From positions 3,163,001-3,227,000 of the forward strand of contig NZ_JBEPOB010000001.1 of assembly GCF_040546595.1 (NCBI RefSeq): a stretch of DNA of 64,000 nucleotides. The letters run 5' to 3'. Source of the DNA: Bosea sp. OAE506 (lineage in GTDB: Bacteria > Pseudomonadota > Alphaproteobacteria > Rhizobiales > Beijerinckiaceae). The notes under the pieces are model-generated. The model had not been told where the DNA came from. It was given only the letters and a program-made list of their open reading frames with translations, and did not search any database. Positions within the stretch are counted from its first letter, which is position 1, and every line of letters begins with the position of its first letter. Positions 18,252-26,728 of this stretch are shown here, piece by piece. The position numbers were made by a program, and so were the translations under genes.

Positions 18252-19784
18252 CTAACGGACATCCCGCCGCAGCGGCCAGGGGTTCTCCGCCGCGCCGCCC
18301 TCGATCCGGGCCTGGCCGCCATGGGCGCGCAGGACCTCCTCGACCGGCACGATCTCCTCTGTATGGCCGCCGCAGGCGAGATAGAGATCGCGCGGCAAGG
18401 TGAACTCGATCGGCGCGACGATGGCGGGCGTCGGGACATAGCCGAAGGCGTTCCGGGGCATGCGCAGCACATCGACCATGACGGTGATGCCGCCGCCGGG
18501 CCAGACATAGACCGGCGCGCCGCCCATCGTGACGCGCGTCGTGCCTGATTGCACGGAGCGGGTGAGCAGGATCGGGTTCTCGGTGACGCCGGCCCGCAGC
18601 GAGCCGCCGGCCCCGGCGACGAACAGAACGCTGCAGAGCGACGGCTCGCAGTTCTCGCCGATGCGCTCGACGAACTGGCGCACGGCGGCGGGCATCTCCG
18701 CCTCTACGGGAACGAGGTTCTCGTCGAGGACGCAGTAGAGCGAATCCTCGCCGGTGGTCGAGGTCATCAACAGCCGCATGCCGGGCCAGGCCAGCGCCGG
18801 GTCGATCTTCTGGATGATCGAGAGCGGGTCGGTGATGTCTGTGCCGCCCCAGCCGAGGCCTGGCTGCGCGACCTGGAAATAGCGGCCGGGCGTCGATTTG
18901 CGGCCGCGGACGCGGATGCCGGCCGGCTTCATGTCGAGCACGCGGCCGGCCTGATGCTCGGTCAGCACGCCGGTGATGTGGTCGTCGACGACGATGACCT
19001 CGTCGACATGGTCCTGCCACTGCTTGGCGAAGATGCCGATCGTGGCCGAGCCGCAGCCGACGCGCATGCGCGTCTCGGGCTTGCCGTCGACGATCGGCGC
19101 CTGGCCGGCCTGGACGACGACGCCATGACCGCCATCAATGGTCAGTTCGACCGCCTCTCCATTGCCGAGCTTCAGCATCGTCTCGCAGGTGGTGTTGCCC
19201 TCCTTCTTGGAGCCGCCGGTGAGATGGCGCACGCCGCCGATGGAGAGCATCTGCGAACCGTATTCGGCAGTCGTGACATGGCCGACCTGCTCGCCATTGA
19301 CGCGGATCGCGGCGGTCTCCGGGCCGAGATGGCGGTCCGTGTCGATCTTCACCTTGAGGCCGCAATAGGAGAAGATGCCCTCGGTCACCACGGTCACCGT
19401 GTCGATGCCCTCATGCTGCGACGAGACGATGAAGGGGGCGGGCTTGTAGTCGGGATAGGTCGTGCCCGAGCCGATGCCGGTGACGAAGACGCGCTCGGCG
19501 GGCAGGATCGAGCCGTCCCAGTCCTGTGCGTTCTCCGCGAACGCGACGAGGGGCTGGCCGCCCTCCACCGCCTCCGCCAGCAGCACGACCGGGTCGGTGC
19601 GGATCAAGAGCCCGTTCTCGTTGGCATAGCGCGAGCAGGCGCCGGCGCGGCCCGGGCGGATCCGGCACAGCACCGGGCAGGCGTCGCAGCGAACGATGCC
19701 CTCATCGCCCTCGGCGACGCCGAATTTGCGCGAGCGCTCGGCGAGCACGCTGTCCTGTGCGCTCATCGGGTTGATCTCGTTCAC
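18252..19784 (-). CDS. hnr: 6-hydroxynicotinate reductase-like iron-sulfur flavoprotein
   Basis: This 510-residue protein resembles the 6-hydroxynicotinate reductases annotated in nicotinate degraders. Those reduce the pyridone ring to 1,4,5,6-tetrahydro-6-oxonicotinate. The N-terminus has a four-cysteine cluster motif C33-x2-C36-x3-C40-x9-C50. Later it contains YCGLKVKIDTD, a glycine-rich MRVGCGSATIGIF, and VVDDHITGVLTEHQAGR, which recalls FrhB-type proteins. Its ATG overlaps the stop of the hydroxylase gene (19781-19784). The ring-opening partner enzyme is encoded at 24207, supporting the assignment. The exact substrate is inferred. Confidence 0.78.
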   Translation of the reverse strand: MNEINPMSAQDSVLAERSRKFGVAEGDEGIVRCDACPVLCRIRPGRAGACSRYANENGLLIRTDPVVLLAEAVEGGQPLVAFAENAQDWDGSILPAERVFVTGIGSGTTYPDYKPAPFIVSSQHEGIDTVTVVTEGIFSYCGLKVKIDTDRHLGPETAAIRVNGEQVGHVTTAEYGSQMLSIGGVRHLTGGSKKEGNTTCETMLKLGNGEAVELTIDGGHGVVVQAGQAPIVDGKPETRMRVGCGSATIGIFAKQWQDHVDEVIVVDDHITGVLTEHQAGRVLDMKPAGIRVRGRKSTPGRYFQVAQPGLGWGGTDITDPLSIIQKIDPALAWPGMRLLMTSTTGEDSLYCVLDENLVPVEAEMPAAVRQFVERIGENCEPSLCSVLFVAGAGGSLRAGVTENPILLTRSVQSGTTRVTMGGAPVYVWPGGGITVMVDVLRMPRNAFGYVPTPAIVAPIEFTLPRDLYLACGGHTEEIVPVEEVLRAHGGQARIEGGAAENPWPLRRDVR

Positions 19785-22570
19785 GAGCGACCCTCCTTGG
19801 CGCGCAGCAACTCCCAGAGCCGGTGCGGCAGCACGGGCACCTGGCGTGGCGTGACGCCGGTGGCATGGCGGATCGCGCCGAGGATCGCGGGCGCGGTCGG
19901 GACCAGCGCCGGCTCGCCGATGCCCTTGGCGCCGGAGGGGCCGAGCGGCTCGGGGTCCTCGACCAGGATGATGTCGATCGGGGGCACGTCGCCGGCGGTG
20001 GGGATCAGGTAGTCATGCAGGTTCTCGGTGCGGCCGGGAAGGTATTCCTCCATCAGCGCCAGCCCGATGCCTTGGGCGATGCCACCATGAATCTGGCCCT
20101 CGACCAGCATCGGGTTGATCGCGCGGCCGACATCATGGGCGGCGACGATGCGGTTCAGCCTGATCGTGCCGAGATCGAGATCGACATCGAGCGAGGCGAT
20201 CTGCGCGGCGAAACCATAGGTGGCGTAGGGCACGCCCTGGCCCATCGCGTCGAGCGGGACGGTCGGCGGATCAAAGGAGCCGATGCCCTCGAGCACCGTG
20301 CCGTCGGCCTGGGCGGGCAGGGCGGCGAGGTCGATGCGCGCGACGACGCCGTTCTCCGCGACGGTGATGGTCGCCCCCTCCAGCGCCAGCCGCGCCGATG
20401 GCCCGGCATTGGTCAGGCGTAGGATCTCGGCGCGCAGCGCGGCGGCGGCGGCCTCGGCGGCCCGGCCGGAGACGAAGGTCTGGCGCGAGGCGGAGGTCTT
20501 GCCGGCGTCGAAGGTCAGAGCGGTATCGCCCAGCACGAGGTCGAAGCGTTCCACGGGCAGGCCGAGCGCATCGGCGGCGATCTGCGTCAGGACGGTGGTC
20601 GAGCCCTGCCCGATGTCGACGGCACCGTTCCAGAAGGTGAGGCGGCCGTCCTGCGACAGCGTCACCCGCATGGTCGAGGGGTTCGACATGCCGGTGTTGC
20701 CGATTCCGTACCACATGCAGCCGATGCCGACGCCGCGACGCGTGCGGCCTTCGCTCGCATTGAAGGCCGCCGCGTCCGCCAGCAGCCCCTGCCAGTGCGG
20801 CTTCAGCGCCTCCAGGCATTCGGCGAGGCCGGCGCTGGCTTCGAGACGCTGGCCTGATGGCGTCGTGTCGCCGGCGCGGATCGCGTTGATCAGCCGGAAC
20901 TCCAGCCGGTCGAGGCCGGCCGCAGTGGCGAGGTCGTCGAACAGGCTTTCCTGGGCGAGCGCCGCCTGCGGCACGCCGAAGCCGCGGAAGGCGCCCGAGG
21001 GCGGGCCGTTGGTGTAGATCGCCCGCGAGAGATTGCGGACATGGGGCACCTTGTAGGGCCCCGTCGCATGCACCGGCACGCGGCCGGCGACCGTCGGCCC
21101 CCAGGAGGCATAGGCGCCGGTGTCGAAATCGCCCTCCATCGCATAGGCAACGAGCCGGCCTTGCGCATCGCAGGCGGCCTTTGCCTGGATCGAGGAGGGA
21201 TGGCGCTTGGTCGAGGAGATCATCGATTCGACGCGCGAGAAGACGCAGCGCACCGGCCGGTCGAGCACCCAGGCCGCGACCGCCAGCATCGGCTGCAGCG
21301 AGACGTCGAGCTTGCCGCCGAAGCCGCCGCCGCAGGCGGAGGGAAGGATGCGGACGCTCTCCAGCGGCAGACCGAGCGCGCGGGCAACCTCGTCGCGGTC
21401 CATATAGGGCGCCTGCGTGCAGGCGAAGATCTCGATGGTGTTGCCGATGCGCTTTGCATAGCCGGCTTCGGGTTCGATATAGGCGTGCTCGACGAAGCCG
21501 GTCTCGAAGGCGCCCTGTGCGACATGGGCGGCCTGCGCGAAGCCCGCCTCGACATCGCCGCGCTCGACGCGGCCGCGCGTCAGCACATTGTCGGGCACGA
21601 AGTCGTGCAGGGTGAAGGCATCCTCGGCCAGCGCCGCGGCGCTGCCGATCATCGCCGGCAGGGGCTCCCAGGCGATCGGCATGTCGTCGATGCTGAGGGC
21701 CTCGACCGCCTCCTTCTCGCCGACCACGGCCAGCACGCATTCGCCGCGATAGCGCGTCTCTCCGACTGAGAAGACCGGCTGGTCCTTGAGATGCGGATAG
21801 ATGCCGAAGGAGTTCTCGCCCGGCACGTCCTGCGCGGTGAAGACCCGCACCAGCCCCGGCCGCGCCGCCACGAAGGCGTCGAGATCGCCCAGCGTGAAGC
21901 GCGCGCGCGGATGGGGGCAGCGGATCGCGCGCAGCCAGAGCGCATCGTCGGGAGCGCTGTCGGCGCCGTAGCGCTCGGAGCCGGCGACCTTGGGGGCGCC
22001 GTCGAGGCGGGCGAGGCGGCTGCCGATGGCCGGGCCATCAGCAGAGGATGGGGCCGTCCCGTGGCCGATGAAGCGATGCGCGTCGCGCACCGCCTCGACG
22101 ATCTTGAGATAGCCGGTGCAGCGGCAGAGCACCCCGCCGAGCGCGTCCAATGTCTCGCGCTCGCCGGGCTGCGGGTTGCGCCGGAGCAGATCATAGGCCG
22201 CCATCAGCATGCCGGGCGTGCAGATGCCGCACTGGGCCGCGCCATGGAGCTGGAAGGCCTGCTGGAGCGCGGCGCCGATCGCCGTCTCCGCCAGCCCCTC
22301 GACGGTGAGCACGTCGCGGCCGGCGATCTGTCCGACCGGCACGAGGCAGGCACAGGCCTGAGCGTCGTCGATCAGGACGGTGCAGGCGCCGCAATCGCCA
22401 GCATCGCAGCCGACCTTGGTGCCGGTGGCGCCGAGGCTGGCGCGCAGGACTTCGCTGAGGCGGCTGTCGGGGGCGTCGCCCAGCGCGACATCGGCGCCGT
22501 TGAGCCGGAAGGCGATAGCGTCCGCGGCATGAGCGGTGGCGGCGAGGGCCGAGCGGTCATGAATGGTCAC
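19781..22570 (-). CDS. Xanthine dehydrogenase-family hydroxylase, fused 2Fe-2S and molybdenum subunits
   Basis: This 929-residue protein is a fusion. Residues 1 to about 165 form a two-cluster [2Fe-2S] module (C55, C60, C63; C114, C117, C149, C151, with CGICTPGM and CRCTGY). The remainder is the molybdenum cofactor domain (GGGFGGK; catalytic-glutamate region GAKGIGEPALVP). The family hydroxylates aromatic N-heterocycles or aldehydes with water as oxygen donor. The GTG start at 22570 overlaps the FAD-subunit stop by GTGA. It is part of the minus-strand operon with the FAD subunit and the reductase-like gene; hydroxylation of nicotinate-like rings would feed that reductase. Confidence 0.9.
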   Translation of the reverse strand: MTIHDRSALAATAHAADAIAFRLNGADVALGDAPDSRLSEVLRASLGATGTKVGCDAGDCGACTVLIDDAQACACLVPVGQIAGRDVLTVEGLAETAIGAALQQAFQLHGAAQCGICTPGMLMAAYDLLRRNPQPGERETLDALGGVLCRCTGYLKIVEAVRDAHRFIGHGTAPSSADGPAIGSRLARLDGAPKVAGSERYGADSAPDDALWLRAIRCPHPRARFTLGDLDAFVAARPGLVRVFTAQDVPGENSFGIYPHLKDQPVFSVGETRYRGECVLAVVGEKEAVEALSIDDMPIAWEPLPAMIGSAAALAEDAFTLHDFVPDNVLTRGRVERGDVEAGFAQAAHVAQGAFETGFVEHAYIEPEAGYAKRIGNTIEIFACTQAPYMDRDEVARALGLPLESVRILPSACGGGFGGKLDVSLQPMLAVAAWVLDRPVRCVFSRVESMISSTKRHPSSIQAKAACDAQGRLVAYAMEGDFDTGAYASWGPTVAGRVPVHATGPYKVPHVRNLSRAIYTNGPPSGAFRGFGVPQAALAQESLFDDLATAAGLDRLEFRLINAIRAGDTTPSGQRLEASAGLAECLEALKPHWQGLLADAAAFNASEGRTRRGVGIGCMWYGIGNTGMSNPSTMRVTLSQDGRLTFWNGAVDIGQGSTTVLTQIAADALGLPVERFDLVLGDTALTFDAGKTSASRQTFVSGRAAEAAAAALRAEILRLTNAGPSARLALEGATITVAENGVVARIDLAALPAQADGTVLEGIGSFDPPTVPLDAMGQGVPYATYGFAAQIASLDVDLDLGTIRLNRIVAAHDVGRAINPMLVEGQIHGGIAQGIGLALMEEYLPGRTENLHDYLIPTAGDVPPIDIILVEDPEPLGPSGAKGIGEPALVPTAPAILGAIRHATGVTPRQVPVLPHRLWELLRAKEGRS

Positions 22571-23445
22571 GCTGCGGCCTCCATCGGCTTGCCGGCGAGT
22601 TGGGTCAGCGCCCGGCGCACCAGCACGAGCGCCGCATCGCGGCGGTAGGCTGCGCTGGCGCGGAGATCGTCGATCGGCGACAGGGCGGCGAGGTCTTCGG
22701 GCTGGACGAGCGTGGCGAGATCGCCGGCCGGCTGGCCGATGAGCCGGGCCTCCAAGGTGACCAGACGCTGCGGCGCAGCTGAGCAGGCGCCGACGGCGAT
22801 GCGAGCGGCTGAGACCTGCCTGTAGCCATCGGTCGCTAGGACGGCGGCAACGGAGGCGATGGAGATGACGAGATAGGCCCGCGCGCCGAGCTTGAGGAAG
22901 GTAGAGCTGGCGCCCTCTGGCTGGGCGGGGACATGGATCGCGGCCAGGATTTCGTCGGGCGCCAGCGCGGTGCGGCGGTTGCCCAGCACGAAGGCTGCGA
23001 GCGGCAGGCGGCGGTGGCCGCGCCGGCTCGCCAGTTCCACCTGCGCGTCGAGCGCCAGCAGCGGCGGCACGCCGTCGGCGGCCGGTGAGGCATTGCAAAG
23101 ATTGCCGCCGATCGTGCCGCGGTTCTGGATCTGCACGCCGCCGACCTGCCGGCTGGCCTGTTTCAGAGCGTCGAAGGCGGGCGGCAGCGCGGCCTCGGCA
23201 AGGGCGCTCCAGGTCGCGCCGGCCCCGATGCGCGTTCCGGCCGCGTGATGCTCGATTCCGGTGAGTTCCGGCACCGCTCCGAGGTCGAGCACATCCCGGC
23301 TGAAGGGCTGGAACCAGGCGCTCTTGTGGGTACGGACGGGGTAGACATCCGTGCCGCCGGCCAGAGGCATCAGCGGTGTGCCGTCGGCCTGCGCGCGGAG
23401 CGCCAGCGCCTCGTCCAGCGTGGTCGGCCGCAGATAGCGCGCCAT
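22567..23445 (-). CDS. Xanthine dehydrogenase-family FAD-binding subunit
   Basis: This 292-residue flavin subunit (CO dehydrogenase medium-chain type) has the FAD-binding motifs AGGTDVYP (about 30-37) and TIGGNLCNASPAAD (about 114-127). It passes electrons from the iron-sulfur clusters of the fused partner to an unknown acceptor. It is the first gene of the operon and its promoter region holds the strongest palindrome of the window (23491). Its stop overlaps the partner's GTG start. Confidence 0.92.
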   Translation of the reverse strand: MARYLRPTTLDEALALRAQADGTPLMPLAGGTDVYPVRTHKSAWFQPFSRDVLDLGAVPELTGIEHHAAGTRIGAGATWSALAEAALPPAFDALKQASRQVGGVQIQNRGTIGGNLCNASPAADGVPPLLALDAQVELASRRGHRRLPLAAFVLGNRRTALAPDEILAAIHVPAQPEGASSTFLKLGARAYLVISIASVAAVLATDGYRQVSAARIAVGACSAAPQRLVTLEARLIGQPAGDLATLVQPEDLAALSPIDDLRASAAYRRDAALVLVRRALTQLAGKPMEAAA

Positions 23446-23490
23446 GGCCAGCTCCCCTCGAATGTGACGATCCGGAACCCTTGCCGATTA

Positions 23491-23508
23491 TTGTTAGTAT
23501 ACAAACAA
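23491..23508. promoter_or_regulatory. MarR-type operator before the hydroxylase operon
   Basis: TTGTTAGTATACAAACAA pairs at 8 of 9 positions as a perfect-length palindrome. It lies 46 bases before the start codon of the FAD-subunit gene and 35 bases past the stop of marR. It is AT-rich in a GC-rich setting. A related site (14 of 18 identical) lies between marR and the enamidase gene, so the MarR product is the likely ligand. Confidence 0.7.
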
Positions 23509-23542
23509 GGTGGCGCAAGCGGATTTTGCGGGCAGGCCCTGC

Positions 23543-24037
23543 TCAATCCAGACGCGCGAGAAGAGCGAGCAGACGCTCCGCCTCCTCCCGGGAAAGCGGC
23601 GAGAGCGTCGCGGCCGTGATGGCGCGCGCCTTCTCGGTGAGGCCGGGCATCGCGTCCAGCCCGGCCGGGGTCAGGCGGACGCGGACGCGCCGCTGGTCAT
23701 CCGGGTCCGGCCGGCGCTCGACCAGCCCCCGCTCGGCCAGCCGCGCGATGACACCCTTGATCGTCGCGGGGTCCATGGCGGTCATGCGTCCGAGCTGATT
23801 CTGGGAGATTTCCTCACCCGCGCCGAGCTTGGCCATGGCGGCGAACTGGGTCGGCGTCGGGCCGTCATCGCCCATGATCCGCTGGAAGATCGCGATGTGG
23901 CGCTGCTGCGCGCGCCGCATCAGGAAGCCGACCTGCTCCTCGAGCACATAGGCTTCGGCCGGCTTTCGAGCCCGCCTGGCGGCGTCTGCCGGCGGCTCGC
24001 CTTCCGCTTCGGCGACGGGGGACTCGATGCGCGTCAT
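23543..24037 (-). CDS. MarR family transcriptional regulator
   Basis: This 164-residue winged-helix regulator has the DNA-binding core QNQLGRMTAMDPATIKGVIARLAERGLVERRPDPDDQRRVRVRLTPAG, with the MarR wing signature DDQRR. An N-terminal basic/alanine-rich tail precedes the dimerisation helix. It is divergent from the enamidase gene and upstream of the hydroxylase operon. MarR proteins beside aromatic-catabolism genes commonly act as ligand-released repressors, so it probably senses a pathway substrate. Confidence 0.9.
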   Translation of the reverse strand: MTRIESPVAEAEGEPPADAARRARKPAEAYVLEEQVGFLMRRAQQRHIAIFQRIMGDDGPTPTQFAAMAKLGAGEEISQNQLGRMTAMDPATIKGVIARLAERGLVERRPDPDDQRRVRVRLTPAGLDAMPGLTEKARAITAATLSPLSREEAERLLALLARLD

Positions 24038-24140
24038 GGCAGTATCCTAGCCTCCCCGGCGGCGTGCGCCCCGGGGCTTGCGGGGGAGGTCTTCAGGCCT
24101 CTTGCCATCCCCTTGCCAGCGGCGGCGGGCCTCTCCATGA

Positions 24141-24158
24141 TTGTTATTACACATTCAA
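24141..24158. promoter_or_regulatory. MarR-type operator between marR and enamidase
   Basis: TTGTTATTACACATTCAA is identical to the site at 23491 at 14 of 18 positions. It is enclosed by GATTG/CAATC arms. It lies in the 169-base divergent gap between marR and the enamidase gene, so it could autoregulate marR and control the ring-opening operon. Confidence 0.6.
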
Positions 24159-24206
24159 TCGCCGCCTGTCCCGTGGGGCGCCGGCGGCAGGGCTGCGGAG
24201 ATCCAG

Positions 24207-25400
24207 ATGGCTCACGACGTCGCGGCGGGACCCGCCCAGGGCAAGCTGGTGGTCCGCAACATTGGCCTGCTGCTCTCGGGCGATTTGAACAAGCCGATCC
24301 TTGATGCCGACACAATTGTCGTCGTCGACGGGCGCATCGCGGCGATCGGCAAGGCGGCCGATCTGGATCTCTCCGGCGCGGACACCGTGATCGACGCGAA
24401 GGGCTCGGGCCTGTCGCCGGGGCTGATCGATTCCCATTGCCACCCCGTTTTCGGCGACTGGACGCCGCGCCAGAACCAGCTCGGCTGGATAATCGAGATG
24501 GGGGTGAATGGCGGTGTCACTACGCTGGTCTCGGCCGGCGAGGTGCATCTGCCGGGCCGGCCGAAGGATGCCATCGGCGTCAAGGCGCTGGCCGTCACGG
24601 CGCAGCGCTGCTTCCAGAATTTCCGGCCCGCCGGCGCCAAGGTGATCGCAGGTGCGCCGGTGGCCGAGCTCGACTTCGGCCGCGAGGTCTTCGAGGAGCT
24701 AAAGGCGCTCGGCATCCGCCATATCGGCGAGATCGGGCTCGGCACCGTCGCCAAGGGGCCCGACGCCAAGCGGGTCGCCGACTGGTGCCGCGAGATCGGG
24801 CTCGAATCCATCATGCACACCGGCGGTCCGTCGATTGCCGGCTCGCATTTCGTCAACAAGGACGATGTGCTGGAGGCCCAGCCCGACGTCGTCAGCCATA
24901 TCAATGGCGGGCCGACCTCGATCGCCCACGCCGACATCCGCATTCTCTGCGAGCGGGCGAAGGGCGCGCTCGAGGTCGTCCATAACGGCAACGAGAAATC
25001 GGCGCTGGTGGCGCTGGAGGCCGCACGCGAGGCCGGGCGGCTGGCAGATGTGCTGATTGGAACCGATGCGCCCGCGGGCTCGGGCGTCCAGCCCAATGGC
25101 GTGCTGCGGATGATCACGCTGTTGTCGAGCCTGGGCGGGCTGCCGGCCGAGCAGGCGTTCTGTCTCGCCACCGGCAATGTCGCGCGCCGGCGCTCGCTCG
25201 ATGCCGGGCTGATCGCGCTGGGCTATCCCGCCGATTTTGTTTTCCTCGACAAGCCGCAGCATTCCTCGGGCAAGGGCCTGCTGGAGGCGGTCGCGCTCGG
25301 CGATATTCCCGGCATCGGCATGGTGGTGATCGACGGGCTGGTGCGGACCGGGCGCTCGCGCTCGACGCCGCCCTCGCACAGCGCCCCGGCCGTGGTCTGA
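24207..25400 (+). CDS. ena: Enamidase-like amidohydrolase
   Basis: This 397-residue binuclear amidohydrolase very closely resembles Eubacterium barkeri enamidase, which opens 1,4,5,6-tetrahydro-6-oxonicotinate to 2-formylglutarate and ammonia. Metal-ligand motifs are H77 and H79 (DSHCHPVFGDWTPRQ), MHTGGPS, SHINGGPTS and the aspartate in IGTDAPAGSG. The PGRPKDAIGVKALAVT and RPAGAKV segments also match the enamidase. The ATG at 24207 is the first with a plausible ribosome site. It begins a plus-strand operon and is divergent from marR. The function assignment is strong for the family and inferred for the substrate. Confidence 0.87.
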   Translation: MAHDVAAGPAQGKLVVRNIGLLLSGDLNKPILDADTIVVVDGRIAAIGKAADLDLSGADTVIDAKGSGLSPGLIDSHCHPVFGDWTPRQNQLGWIIEMGVNGGVTTLVSAGEVHLPGRPKDAIGVKALAVTAQRCFQNFRPAGAKVIAGAPVAELDFGREVFEELKALGIRHIGEIGLGTVAKGPDAKRVADWCREIGLESIMHTGGPSIAGSHFVNKDDVLEAQPDVVSHINGGPTSIAHADIRILCERAKGALEVVHNGNEKSALVALEAAREAGRLADVLIGTDAPAGSGVQPNGVLRMITLLSSLGGLPAEQAFCLATGNVARRRSLDAGLIALGYPADFVFLDKPQHSSGKGLLEAVALGDIPGIGMVVIDGLVRTGRSRSTPPSHSAPAVV

Positions 25401-25411
25401 AAGGCAGTCCC

Positions 25412-25999
25412 ATGAGCGTGCTCGTCGAGATTCGCCGCATCCAGACCACGGTCGAGGAGATCTTCCATGAATTCGGCCCGCTGCCCGGCCGCACCGAGCG
25501 CATCGCCTCCGTCTGCGCCGTGCTGACCAACCCCTATGCCGGCCGCTACGTGCCCGACATCATGCCGATGATGGAGGCGCTCAAGCCCGCGGGGCTGGAG
25601 ATGGCGACGCGCTGCCTGAACGCGCTCGGCGGCGATCCCGCGACCATCGAGGGCTACGGCAAGGGCGCCGTCGTCGGCTCGGCCGGCGAGTTGGAGCATG
25701 GCGCGCTCTGGCATGTGCCGGGCGGCTACGCGATGCGCGAGATCCTCGGCAACGCCAAGGCGATCGTGCCTTCGACCAAGAAGGTCGCCGGGCCGGGCGC
25801 GCGGATCGACATCCCCGTTACCCACATCAACGCCTGCTATGTGCGCAGCCATTTCGGCGCGGTGGAGGTCGGCGTGCCGGGCTCGCCCCAGGCCGACGAG
25901 ATGGTGCTCATCCTCGTCATGACCACGGGCGCGCGCATCCATGAGCGCGTCGGCGGTCTGCGCGCCGACCAGATCAGCGTCTGGGACGGGCAGCGCTAA
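25412..25999 (+). CDS. PF06684 (amino acid synthesis family) protein, copy 1
   Basis: This 195-residue cytosolic protein belongs to the PF06684/DUF1185 family, whose name is not backed by a clear function. Typical segments are TNPYAGRYVPDIMPMME, GKGAVVGSAGELEHGALWH and HINACYVRSHFGAVEVGVPGSP. It starts 11 bases after the enamidase stop and is followed by a paralogue. In this setting it may act on a product or intermediate of ring opening, which is inference. Confidence 0.85.
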   Translation: MSVLVEIRRIQTTVEEIFHEFGPLPGRTERIASVCAVLTNPYAGRYVPDIMPMMEALKPAGLEMATRCLNALGGDPATIEGYGKGAVVGSAGELEHGALWHVPGGYAMREILGNAKAIVPSTKKVAGPGARIDIPVTHINACYVRSHFGAVEVGVPGSPQADEMVLILVMTTGARIHERVGGLRADQISVWDGQR

Positions 26000-26043
26000 G
26001 CGCGCACGCCGCCCCGACACCCGCCCTTCCGCCGGAGCCCATC

Positions 26044-26628
26044 ATGCCCGCGACCATCCGCAAGATCCTCACCCAGGTCGACGAAACCCTGATCGAAGGG
26101 GGCCGATCCGTCTCGCCGCCGACGCGGCGCGCCGTCTCGATCGCCGTAATCGCCAACCCGTTTGCCGGAGGCTACCGCGACGATCTCGGGGAGCTGACCG
26201 AGATCGGCGTCGAACTCGGCGATCTCCTGACCAAGCGCTGCCTCGCGGCGCTCGGCATCGAGCCCGGCCAGGCCGAGAGCTTCGGCAAGGCGGCGATCGT
26301 CGGCGAGGGCGGCGAGCTGGAGCATGCGGCGGCGATCCTGCATCCGAAGATGGGCACGCCGGTGCGCGCCGCGCTCGGCAAGGGCCCGGCGCTGATCCCC
26401 TCCGCCAAGAAGCGCGGCGGGCTCGGCACGCCGATCGACGTGCCGCTCGGCCATAAGGACGCGGCCTATGTCCGCTCTCATTTCGACGCGGTCGAGGTGC
26501 GGGTCACGGATGCCCCGCGCTCAGGCGAAATCCTGGTCGCGATCGCGGTGACCGATTCCGGCCGCCCGCTGCCGCGCATCGGCGGGCTGACCAAGGACCA
26601 GATCAAGGGCGAGGACGGGCTGCGCTGA
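26044..26628 (+). CDS. PF06684 (amino acid synthesis family) protein, copy 2
   Basis: This 194-residue paralogue of the preceding gene shares ANPFAGGYRDDLGELTEIG, GKAAIVGEGGELEHAAAILH, HKDAAYVRSHFDAVEVRV and the C-terminal RIGGLTKDQI. The two copies align over nearly their whole length but have diverged strongly, so the duplication is old and they may form a hetero-oligomer. It lies 44 bases downstream of copy 1. Biochemical role unknown. Confidence 0.85.
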   Translation: MPATIRKILTQVDETLIEGGRSVSPPTRRAVSIAVIANPFAGGYRDDLGELTEIGVELGDLLTKRCLAALGIEPGQAESFGKAAIVGEGGELEHAAAILHPKMGTPVRAALGKGPALIPSAKKRGGLGTPIDVPLGHKDAAYVRSHFDAVEVRVTDAPRSGEILVAIAVTDSGRPLPRIGGLTKDQIKGEDGLR

Positions 26629-26728
26629 GCGCGCCGCATTCAGAATAATTCGAGGGCCGAGGAAACCGGAGGACCGGTCGGCGCGACCACCGGGCGGAGC
26701 AGGATCGCTTCGCCGGATAGGTTCCGCC

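Noticed and set aside
22571..23518. Upstream extension of the hydroxylase frame to 23518
   Set aside because: It is a shadow of the FAD-subunit gene; the 2Fe-2S domain begins right after the GTG at 22570, which overlaps the FAD stop.
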